From: Promethearchaeia archaeon
GTDB taxonomy: Archaea; Asgardarchaeota; Lokiarchaeia; Sigyniarchaeales; SOKP01
Reading direction: 5' to 3'
Assembly: GCA_029856445.1 (NCBI GenBank)
Contig: JAHQWY010000075.1
Span: 1-12,866 of the forward strand
DNA: 12,866 nt
Below, one piece after another: positions 1-5,589 of this stretch. The notes under the pieces were generated by a model that was given only the letters and a program-made list of their open reading frames with translations, did not search any database and had not been told where the DNA came from. The position numbers and the translations under genes are program-made. Positions within the stretch are counted from its first letter, which is position 1. Every line of letters begins with the position of its first letter.

Positions 1-17
1 TTAATTAAATTTGGAAA

Positions 18-34
18 TTTTTTTTAAAAAAAAA
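18..34 (-). terminator. T-tract terminator after the crotonase gene
   Basis: Just past the stop of the minus-strand crotonase gene, the minus strand reads nine T followed by eight A. A run of U in the transcript is the usual archaeal termination signal, and the T/A arrangement could also fold back on itself. No GC-rich stem is present, so the call rests on position and the U-run only. Confidence 0.4.
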
Positions 35-66
35 GGAAATAAGCTTATCGACATATTTTGTTTCTT

Positions 67-924
67 CTACTTCTCTTTTTTATCTTTTGAGGTTCTATAA
101 TCTCCCCATTTACCATCCCGTTCACTCCAAGCTTTCTTTAAAGCATCTCCACCAGCCATAATACTTTGTAAGAATTCACGCGATGATTTTTGATACGAAC
201 CAAGGGTATGGAGGTTATATCCGGCTCTTATTTGAGTTCTATATCCCATAATTTCCATGGCTTGCCATACAGATCTCTTATTTAAGATTTGTAGATCTAG
301 TGGTATTTTTGAAACTTTTTCAGCCATTTCCAATGTTCTCTCTTCTAATTCGTCAGCAGGAAAAGCCCTATTTGCCCAACCTACTCTTACCGCTTCTATA
401 CCACTAATCGATGACCCAGTTAACATAAATTCCATAGCCGCTCTTAAACCCATTATATAGGTTGGATATTGAAGGTCTGGAGGCATCATACTTCTAACAG
501 CAGGGTAGCCAATTTGGGCATCTTCAGCTACATAAACCAAATCACATGAGGATGCAAGCTCTGAGCCTCCTGCAAGACAATATCCATGAACTTGAGCAAT
601 TATCGGTTTTGCCATATCTGCCATCATACTCCATAAAAGATTTACATGTCGTGGCCAATTAGCATAATATGCAGTTGGTGTCCAATATGGACGATTAATA
701 GCGTTGTTTTCTCTTAGATCGTATCCTGCTGAAAAACAAACTCCCGCACCTCTTATAATTGTTACATTAACATCATTATTCATATCAGCCTTCTGAAGTG
801 CATCAAAAATCTCCCCTCTAATTATATTACTTAAGGGATTTCGTTTTTCGGGACGATTTAGAGTAATTCTTTTTATTTTTATTCTAGGATAATCTACTAG
901 AATCTGTTTATATTGTTCTGTCAT
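67..924 (-). CDS. Crotonase-family enoyl-CoA hydratase/isomerase-like protein
   Basis: This 285-residue protein belongs to the crotonase superfamily, whose members act on acyl-CoA thioesters (hydration, isomerisation, hydrolysis, decarboxylation) through an oxyanion hole. The N-terminal strand carries the usual TLNRPEKRNPLS signature (21-32). The oxyanion-hole segments are FSAGYDL (64-70) and GYCLAGGSELASSCD (114-128). Glu122 matches the first catalytic glutamate of mitochondrial crotonase (Glu144). The second catalytic glutamate (Glu164) aligns with Ala142 in AQIGYPAV, so this is probably not a standard two-glutamate hydratase. A loop rich in Trp/Tyr/Pro (about 79-92) follows the first oxyanion segment. 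The C-terminus is Lys-rich (KDKKEK). It is a lone gene with no acyl-CoA dehydrogenase, thiolase or ligase beside it, so the substrate cannot be named. The family is certain; the reaction is open. Confidence 0.9.
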   Translation of the reverse strand: MTEQYKQILVDYPRIKIKRITLNRPEKRNPLSNIIRGEIFDALQKADMNNDVNVTIIRGAGVCFSAGYDLRENNAINRPYWTPTAYYANWPRHVNLLWSMMADMAKPIIAQVHGYCLAGGSELASSCDLVYVAEDAQIGYPAVRSMMPPDLQYPTYIMGLRAAMEFMLTGSSISGIEAVRVGWANRAFPADELEERTLEMAEKVSKIPLDLQILNKRSVWQAMEIMGYRTQIRAGYNLHTLGSYQKSSREFLQSIMAGGDALKKAWSERDGKWGDYRTSKDKKEK

Positions 925-1230
925 AATTCATATTCATATTTCATATAATTTAAAAACTGATAAAAAAATATCATCAAATTATATCTATATTAATGTTTAT
1001 CATTTATTCATCAATTTTTAATAATCTAAAATCAGATAATATGCTCTCAATGTCATCTTTTAATATAATCGGCATAGACAGGGATTAATTTTAATTTCTA
1101 ATTGGTTTGTGAATTTTGAAAAGTAAATTTAATTTGTGAATCTAGCCATTTATATTTTTATATAGCAATTATTTTTAAAAATTAAACATATTATAATTAT
1201 AATTTAAGATTTAAGCAATTTTTAGTAATT

Positions 1231-1238
1231 TTTATATG
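1231..1238 (+). promoter_or_regulatory. Putative TATA box of the small GTPase gene
   Basis: TTTATATG resembles the archaeal TATA consensus. Transcription from about 25 bases downstream would begin near 1260, giving a short leader that still contains the GAGGTGA ribosome binding site. AT-rich surroundings make chance matches common. Confidence 0.4.
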
Positions 1239-1262
1239 TAATATTGTTTTTTGCTGAATATC

Positions 1263-1269
1263 GAGGTGA
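1263..1269 (+). promoter_or_regulatory. Ribosome binding site GAGGTGA before the GTPase
   Basis: GAGGTGA is a strong match to the 3' end of archaeal 16S rRNA. It sits directly before three closely spaced in-frame start options: GTG 1270, ATG 1273 and TTG 1276. A fourth, ATG 1288, is 18 bases away. Spacing is 3 bases to ATG 1273 and 6 bases to TTG 1276, so the strength of the site favours one of the early starts over ATG 1288. Confidence 0.6.
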
Positions 1270-1272
1270 GTG

Positions 1273-1812
1273 ATGTTGGCAGATGCGATGTTTAAAATTT
1301 GCATTTTTGGAGACGGTGGAGTAGGAAAAACTACATTATTAAATCGATATCTTACAGGTGTTTTTCAAAGCAATTCAGATATGACGATCGGTGTCGACTT
1401 TCATATAAAAAAGTTGGAGATTGAAGAAAAAAGGGTGAGTTTACAGATTTGGGATTTTGCTGGTGAAGATAGGTTTCGATTCCTATTACCCAGTTATGTT
1501 TTTGGTGCTTCAGGGGGAGTCTTCATGTATGATATTACTCGATATTCGAGCTTGAAAAATTTTCAAGATTGGCTAGATATTTTCAAACAGGGTTATAAAG
1601 GACCCTCAAATCAAATACCCATTATTATGGTTGGAAGTAAATTAGATCTTGAATACAAAAGAGCTGTTCCTAGAGCTGAGGCGTATAATTTAGCAAAAAA
1701 TAATAATTTAACCGGTTATATTGAATGTTCTTCCAAAGATGGTCGAAATGTACAAGAAATTTTTTTCGAAATAGGAAGAATAATGATGAAACAAACCAAC
1801 ATGATTGACTAA
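1273..1812 (+). CDS. Ras/Rab-like small GTPase
   Basis: A single-domain Ras-superfamily GTPase of 179 residues, the usual size for Rab/Ras/Arf-type proteins. The G1 P-loop is GDGGVGKT (13-20). The G2 threonine is Thr38 in MTIGVDF, a Rab-like switch I. G3 is WDFAGEDRF (60-68), with Glu65 where Ras and Rab have the catalytic Gln. G4 is SKLD (122-125) instead of NKxD, and G5 is CSSK (152-155). The protein ends NMID with no cysteine, so there is no eukaryotic-type prenylation motif. There is no N-terminal amphipathic or transmembrane segment either, so it should be cytosolic or recruited by a partner. I chose ATG 1273, next to a strong ribosome binding site; ATG 1288 would remove five residues and leave the P-loop intact. 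It converges on the HAD gene with only 4 bases between the stops. Such GTPases are abundant in Asgard archaea, but the cellular role of this one is unknown. Confidence 0.94.
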   Translation: MLADAMFKICIFGDGGVGKTTLLNRYLTGVFQSNSDMTIGVDFHIKKLEIEEKRVSLQIWDFAGEDRFRFLLPSYVFGASGGVFMYDITRYSSLKNFQDWLDIFKQGYKGPSNQIPIIMVGSKLDLEYKRAVPRAEAYNLAKNNNLTGYIECSSKDGRNVQEIFFEIGRIMMKQTNMID

Positions 1813-1816
1813 TCAT

Positions 1817-2662
1817 CTAGTATTTAAAAATATCTACTAATTTTTCAATTACTAAGTCTGGGATTAAATTTTTATCAAAATTATTTGACTTCATCGCCTT
1901 ATCTTTGATGTTCTCAATCATAGCTCTTGATGTGACTCCTGTTAAAACTGCTACTGATATGATTCCAGCTCTATTACCAGCTAATATATCAGTGTTTAGT
2001 CGATCTCCAAAGATACAAGCATTCTCAGGAGGAATATTAGTATCCTTTAAAATTAATTTAATACCAAAAGGTTCAGGTTTCCCAAATATTCTTATTGGTT
2101 CCCGACCTGTACAAGTGATCAAAGCATTAACCATTACACCCGCCCCTGGTTTAAAGCCTCTAGCAACTGGTAGAGTAGAATCCATATTTGTAGCATAAAA
2201 TTTGGCATTTCCCTCTAATATACATCTTTGGGCGATTGCTAACTTATTATAGTTAAAATCTCTATCAAGACCAACAATTACAAAATCAATTTTTCTATAA
2301 TCAGTAGGATTAGTTTCAATATTATGACCTAAGGATTTCAATTCTTGTCTTAAACCAATTTCCCCTATAACATAGATATTAGCGCTTTCTTTTATTTTTG
2401 TAATTTCGGCAGAGGTTATAGACGCGCTAGTATAAAAATCTGTGATCTTACTTTCTATACTGAAGTTTTTCAATCTCTTCATATATGTTTTTCTTGTAAC
2501 TGTTGAGTTGTTAGAATTATAGACTACTTTAATTGATAGTTCCTTTAGCCTTTTGATGACTATATCTGCATTTGGGATTAAACTTTCTCCCCGATAAACT
2601 ACACCGTCAAGATCGAATATAGCAAGTTGAATATTTTTTAGAATATCTAATAATTCGGGCAT
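1817..2662 (-). CDS. HAD-superfamily IIA (NagD/phosphoglycolate phosphatase-like) hydrolase
   Basis: A 281-residue phosphatase of the HAD subfamily IIA, the group containing NagD, p-nitrophenyl phosphatase and eukaryotic phosphoglycolate phosphatase. Motif I is DLDGVVY (17-23), with Asp17 as nucleophile and Asp19 as general acid/base. Motif II is the Ser50-Asn51-Asn52 segment. Motif III lysine is Lys195 in FGKPEP, a hallmark of this subfamily, and motif IV is GDRLNTD with Asp220 and Asp225 for Mg2+. The C2-type cap lies between motifs II and III, roughly residues 75-190, and normally sets substrate choice. No signal peptide is present, so it is cytosolic. It lies 33 bases downstream of the polyprenol-kinase-like gene on the same strand and is probably co-transcribed with it. 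A role in phospholipid-precursor or phosphometabolite turnover fits that neighbour, but the substrate is not determined by sequence. Confidence 0.9.
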   Translation of the reverse strand: MPELLDILKNIQLAIFDLDGVVYRGESLIPNADIVIKRLKELSIKVVYNSNNSTVTRKTYMKRLKNFSIESKITDFYTSASITSAEITKIKESANIYVIGEIGLRQELKSLGHNIETNPTDYRKIDFVIVGLDRDFNYNKLAIAQRCILEGNAKFYATNMDSTLPVARGFKPGAGVMVNALITCTGREPIRIFGKPEPFGIKLILKDTNIPPENACIFGDRLNTDILAGNRAGIISVAVLTGVTSRAMIENIKDKAMKSNNFDKNLIPDLVIEKLVDIFKY

Positions 2663-2695
2663 TTTTGAAATTAAATTAATATTTTATATTTATTA

Positions 2696-3844
2696 TTAAA
2701 ACCAACCAACTGGTAACCCTAATATAGCTATAAAAATCTGAATTCCTATAGGAATAAATATTGGATTTAATAAATTATCTGCTGTATATTTAGGGAAGTA
2801 ATCTGTGATAAAAAAAATAACAGCTCCAATTATCGCATAAATTGGACCTATAATAATTAATCCTATAATGTATGCTAAAATAGTTCCTGCTAAAAAACCT
2901 TCAATAGATTTTGTATCTTTACTTCTTACTTGGATTTTATGTTTTCCATATCTTCTTCCAATTAAAGCAGCAGCGGCATCTGATAAGCATGCAATTAGTA
3001 TTCCTGAAAATACTGCTAATATATGAAGAATTTCTGCCATATATAGCATATAGGAAAAAACAAAACCAGTAATTATGTAGATTTGTGGTCCTGCTGCATT
3101 TTTTTCTTTATGTCTTAACATTGACTTTGTTAAAAAATTAAATACTGAATACTCTGGACCCCAAATTATACGAATTAGATCAGATATTAAAGCAAACATT
3201 AAAGCACCTATTAATGCCATCATGGTTAAGCCAATTACGGCTTGAAAATCATTTATACTATATGGAAATAGGGATAAATCACCCCATAAAAGCGTGTATC
3301 CGGGTCCTATTTTATTGATCATTACTATTACACTATCACTTACTATCAGTGCAACCGGATTAAGAAGAGAGAAAAAACCAAAATATGCTAATACTAATAA
3401 TAATCCGGTTAAATGAAAGCTCTTTCTAATCAGTTCCATTTTAAATGTAATTTCGCCTATATAAGGATTTTCTTTGGTCATTCTTTCTACATATCTTCTT
3501 AAAACTGGTTTTTTTCCTCTTATTAAGGGCTTTTCTAGGTTTTCTCTGCTAATTTTCTTTATTTCTCTTTTAATGGTCATAAAAAAAATCATATTGACAA
3601 GCAATATAATCCCAATCCACCATACCATGAACCCATTATATGGGTAAGGGAAAAATCTTACAATAGAATTATAATATCCAAAAATTAAAAAACAAAAACC
3701 ACATATTATGGTAGAAACACTACCGTAACGATTATCTGCCCTATATCCCTTTCTTCCTATATGAAACATTAGAATCATCAATATGAAAAACGTGAAGGAT
3801 AAAGTAAGGTTATAAACCTCATCTACTCCAGTCCAATAATCCAT
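2696..3844 (-). CDS. Polytopic CTP-dependent polyprenol/dolichol/phytol kinase-like protein
   Basis: A 382-residue integral membrane protein with about nine to ten hydrophobic segments. The C-terminal two thirds carry the signatures of the SEC59/DGK1/phytol kinase (VTE5) family, related to CDP-diacylglycerol synthases. These are RKSFH (140-144), SDAAAALIGRRYGK (288-301), KSIEGF (312-317) and the terminal TADNLLNP (354-361). Family members use CTP or another NTP to phosphorylate dolichol, phytol, geranylgeraniol or diacylglycerol at the membrane. In an archaeon an isoprenoid alcohol is the most likely substrate. The first ~130 residues add three hydrophobic segments and a strongly basic linker (about 92-124) not needed in short phytol kinases. 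An insert with hydrophobic and basic stretches (about 205-250) separates the motifs. The downstream HAD phosphatase is on the same strand. Family confidence is good; substrate confidence is low. Confidence 0.82.
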   Translation of the reverse strand: MDYWTGVDEVYNLTLSFTFFILMILMFHIGRKGYRADNRYGSVSTIICGFCFLIFGYYNSIVRFFPYPYNGFMVWWIGIILLVNMIFFMTIKREIKKISRENLEKPLIRGKKPVLRRYVERMTKENPYIGEITFKMELIRKSFHLTGLLLVLAYFGFFSLLNPVALIVSDSVIVMINKIGPGYTLLWGDLSLFPYSINDFQAVIGLTMMALIGALMFALISDLIRIIWGPEYSVFNFLTKSMLRHKEKNAAGPQIYIITGFVFSYMLYMAEILHILAVFSGILIACLSDAAAALIGRRYGKHKIQVRSKDTKSIEGFLAGTILAYIIGLIIIGPIYAIIGAVIFFITDYFPKYTADNLLNPIFIPIGIQIFIAILGLPVGWF

Positions 3845-4188
3845 AATTAATCAGAAAAATAATTATATTAATTAAATAATTAATAACCAAATAATTAATT
3901 TTCCCTCATATTAGTGTAAAACCATTTAATCCATTTTAAAAACGACATAAAATTATAAGGGATAACTAATATGATCTATACAAATTCTAAGATTTTAAAA
4001 AGCATATCATCTTTTAAATCATCATATTACAAAAATTTCAAAACTAAATTAATAAACAAATAATAATATATTTTATTAGAGAATAAGTGATACAAAAAAA
4101 TAAATAAAATTAAAATAAGAAAATTATATCATAATATTATATTGTAATCTATCTCTAAAAAGATCTATAATCTAAATAACAGGAAAAA
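3845..4188. other. AT-rich divergent intergenic region (kinase / Roadblock)
   Basis: These 344 bases lie between the divergent polyprenol-kinase-like and Roadblock genes. They contain runs of A and T and an 11-base direct repeat, AAATAATTAAT, at 3874-3884 and 3889-3899. Several TATA-like stretches near 4124-4142 probably include the Roadblock promoter, which would give a leader of about 25 bases ending in AGGA (4181-4184). I see no gene, RNA fold or inverted repeat that stands out from the low-complexity background. Confidence 0.55.
4137..4142 (+). promoter_or_regulatory. Putative TATA element of the Roadblock gene
   Basis: TTATAT, inside a longer AT stretch, lies about 50 bases before the start codon. 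A start site about 25 bases downstream would give a leader of some 24 bases that includes the AGGA motif. Neighbouring TTATATCA at 4124-4131 is an equally possible box. Confidence 0.3.
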
Positions 4189-4566
4189 ATGACTTCCATG
4201 GAAACTACAACCGATAGTCTCGACGACATATTAAGAAAATTGTTAAATGCTATTCCGGAAGTTAAGGCCGCAGCAATTGTGTCTGCAGAAGGTTTACCTA
4301 TTGCTTCAGCACTCCCTCAAGGAGTTGACGAGACAAGGATCGCTGCGATGACTGCGGCATTGCTCTCATTAGCAGAGAGGTCAATTATCGAGTTCGAGAA
4401 AGGCGACTTTGATACTTTGTATGTTAAAGGCAGTCAAGGTTATCTTTTGGTCTTCCAGGCTGGTCCAAATGCCGTATTGACGGTCTCTACTACTTCAGAT
4501 GTAAAATTGGGACTAATATTTCTAGACTGTAAAAGAACCTGCGATAAGATTGCGGAATTAATTTAA
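4189..4566 (+). CDS. Roadblock/LC7-domain protein
   Basis: A 125-residue protein formed almost entirely of one Roadblock/LC7 domain. The pattern is a helix (about 10-20), the strand KAAAIVSAEGLPIAS (25-39), a long helix (TRIAAMTAALLSLAERSII, 49-67), and two strands (DTLYVKGSQGYLLVFQAG; AVLTVSTTSDV). A final helix (LGLIFLDCKRTCDKIAELI) closes the fold. Roadblock proteins dimerise and serve as regulators or scaffolds for small GTPases (bacterial MglB, eukaryotic Ragulator/LAMTOR and dynein light chains). They are numerous in Asgard genomes. ATG 4189 follows AGGA at 4181-4184; ATG 4198 is an in-frame alternative with poorer spacing. By hand count the gene is about 42% GC, richer than most neighbours, with many GCC/GCG, CTC, ATC and GAG/GAC codons. 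This could mean high expression. It stands alone between two long spacers, and a link to the GTPase at 1273-1812 is only inferred. Confidence 0.9.
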   Translation: MTSMETTTDSLDDILRKLLNAIPEVKAAAIVSAEGLPIASALPQGVDETRIAAMTAALLSLAERSIIEFEKGDFDTLYVKGSQGYLLVFQAGPNAVLTVSTTSDVKLGLIFLDCKRTCDKIAELI

Positions 4567-4692
4567 TTCGGATTATCATCAACTTCTTTTCCTATTGATT
4601 CAAAAAACACATTTATTAGATTCTTCTTTTAGAATAAATTAACTTCAGATTAGATATATTTTTGATTTTTAAGCACTATTTTTTGACAAATC

Positions 4693-4700
4693 TTTAAATA
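4693..4700 (+). promoter_or_regulatory. Consensus archaeal TATA box before the zinc-ribbon membrane protein
   Basis: TTTAAATA is an exact match to a common archaeal TATA consensus. Initiation about 25 bases downstream would give a leader of roughly 43 bases containing AAGAG (4753-4757) before the ATG at 4768. This suggests transcription independent of the Roadblock gene. Confidence 0.55.
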
Positions 4701-4767
4701 ATTTAGAATCAAATTTATCATAAGAATTCAATTCAAGAAAGAATAATTCCATAAGAGTAGATATCAA

Positions 4768-5451
4768 ATGGAAAACTGGCGAAATTATAATTGGGTATTA
4801 CCTATTATTGGGGCTATTATTGTAATAATATCGATTGCTACTCCTGTTATGGACGATCCATCAGTAACATATGAAGATGAGTGGGATGTTTACACATATA
4901 GAATTTACCTTGATATTTGGATGGTCGGATATTATGAGGCTGGACCATATGACGGATGGGTTGATGAACTTGCCGATTTAACTGATTTTCTTTTAATAGG
5001 TATAGCACCCTTCATTATTTGTTTTATTGGTTTATTAATTGGAGTTATTACCGGAATTGGTGCAGGTGTATTAGGTTACCGCGGGGATTTTAGAAAAAAT
5101 ATTGCTCTTCTTAGCGGGATTATAATGATTTGTTTTACTCTTCTCTTCATTATATGGGTAGAAGTTGAATGGGGACCTTATATTGGTGAAACCATAACAT
5201 ATGTAGATGAGTGGGATGATACCATTACTACCTCTTATCAATTCGATCCGGGTTTTGGAGTAATTGGACCATTTATTGGTGGTGTAATTTGTATCGTTGG
5301 AGGTTTAATTCAACAGGAGGAGCGAACAATACCAATAGTATCTAAAAAACTAGGAGTGACACCAGCTTTAAAGCCAAAATTCTGTCCTGACTGTGGTGGT
5401 AAAGTAGCAGGAAAATTCTGTTCAAACTGTGGAAGGTCTCTCATTTCTTGA
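4768..5451 (+). CDS. Four-TM membrane protein with duplicated acidic loop and C-terminal zinc ribbon
   Basis: I do not recognise this 227-residue protein as a named family. Predicted helices lie at about 9-26, 73-103, 111-131 and 163-181. A basic YRGDFRK turn (104-110) and a soluble C-terminal tail should both be cytosolic. The tail is a short zinc ribbon: Cys206/Cys209 in CPDCG and Cys218/Cys221 in CSNCG, a treble pattern often found at the ends of archaeal and bacterial membrane proteins. The two outward loops are acidic and aromatic and repeat a motif, TYEDEWD (34-40) and TYVDEWD (144-150). Each is followed by Thr/Tyr-rich residues, an Asp and then a Gly-Pro-Phe-Ile-type helix. The protein looks like two copies of a TM-loop-TM unit plus the ribbon. 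It has its own TATA box and a terminator-like T-tract. Function is unknown; sensing or scaffolding is possible but unsupported. Confidence 0.85.
   Translation: MENWRNYNWVLPIIGAIIVIISIATPVMDDPSVTYEDEWDVYTYRIYLDIWMVGYYEAGPYDGWVDELADLTDFLLIGIAPFIICFIGLLIGVITGIGAGVLGYRGDFRKNIALLSGIIMICFTLLFIIWVEVEWGPYIGETITYVDEWDDTITTSYQFDPGFGVIGPFIGGVICIVGGLIQQEERTIPIVSKKLGVTPALKPKFCPDCGGKVAGKFCSNCGRSLIS
4865..4888 (+). repeat. Direct repeat copy 1 (first DEWD loop)
   Basis: This 24-base stretch matches 5195-5218 with one mismatch (A versus T at the tenth base). Both copies are in the same reading frame and encode TYxDEWD of the two outward loops. Near-identity at nucleotide level, including third codon positions, points to a recent duplication or gene conversion within the gene. 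Confidence 0.85.
5195..5218 (+). repeat. Direct repeat copy 2 (second DEWD loop)
   Basis: Partner of the repeat at 4865-4888: 23 of 24 bases are identical, in the same frame, 330 bases (110 codons) apart. The similarity outside this core is visible mainly at protein level. Confidence 0.85.
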
Positions 5452-5478
5452 GTTTAATAATAAAAAGAAAAAAATTAG

Positions 5479-5504
5479 TACTATGAGAGTTAGTATTTTT
5501 TTTT
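5479..5504 (+). terminator. Hairpin plus T-tract after the zinc-ribbon membrane protein
   Basis: TACTA (5479-5483) and TAGTA (5491-5495) can pair around a 7-base loop. Nine T follow directly (5496-5504), then TTTTT after one C. The stem is short and AT-rich, but hairpin followed by T-run, 28 bases after a stop codon, fits a transcription terminator. Confidence 0.55.
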
Positions 5505-5525
5505 CTTTTTCTGTTCTGATTTAAG

Positions 5526-5538
5526 CCTTATTATAAGG
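5526..5538. promoter_or_regulatory. 13-base perfect palindrome upstream of the M28 peptidase
   Basis: CCTTAT-T-ATAAGG is a perfect inverted repeat with a single central base. It lies about 10 bases upstream of the presumed TATA box of the peptidase gene. The location suits a dimeric transcription factor, but six-base arms in AT-rich DNA also arise by chance. Confidence 0.3.
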
Positions 5539-5548
5539 ATAAAATGTA

Positions 5549-5556
5549 TTTATAAT
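5549..5556 (+). promoter_or_regulatory. Putative TATA box of the M28 peptidase gene
   Basis: TTTATAAT lies 34-41 bases before the ATG at 5590, which would give a leader of about 10 bases. There is no evident ribosome binding site in TTTTAGTTCAAATG, so a short-leader transcript is plausible. Confidence 0.4.
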
Positions 5557-5589
5557 AATTAATATAAATGACAAAGAATTTTAGTTCAA

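Larger units (their letters stand above)
925..1269. other. AT-rich divergent intergenic region (crotonase / GTPase)
   Basis: These 345 bases separate two divergently transcribed genes and should hold both promoters. A TATA-like box lies 35-42 bases before the GTPase start at 1273. A 9-base direct repeat, TTTGTGAAT, occurs at 1106-1114 and 1133-1141, 27 bases apart; its meaning is unknown. I see no tRNA, no stable hairpin and no convincing gene. A 31-codon ATG frame (993-1088) has no ribosome binding site and no recognisable motif. Confidence 0.6.

Noticed and set aside
257..460. 67-codon open frame on the + strand
   Set aside because: It lies entirely opposite the crotonase gene, whose protein motifs are clear; a shadow frame.
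993..1088. 31-codon ATG frame in the crotonase/GTPase spacer
   Set aside because: It has no ribosome binding site, no recognisable motif and a composition typical of AT-rich spacer; too short to support.
1905..2198. 97-codon open frame on the + strand
   Set aside because: Antisense to the HAD phosphatase, with no independent motif.
3874..3899. Direct repeat AAATAATTAAT x2
   Set aside because: Low-complexity A/T sequence; repeats of this length are common by chance in such spacers.
4000..4030. ATGATGA on the minus strand, resembling a C box of a C/D small RNA
   Set aside because: No CTGA D box at suitable distance and no terminal stem; expected by chance in ATCAT-rich DNA.
4620..4635. ATTCT-loop-AGAAT hairpin after the Roadblock gene as terminator
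   Set aside because: Five A/T-rich pairs with no following T-run; too weak to call.
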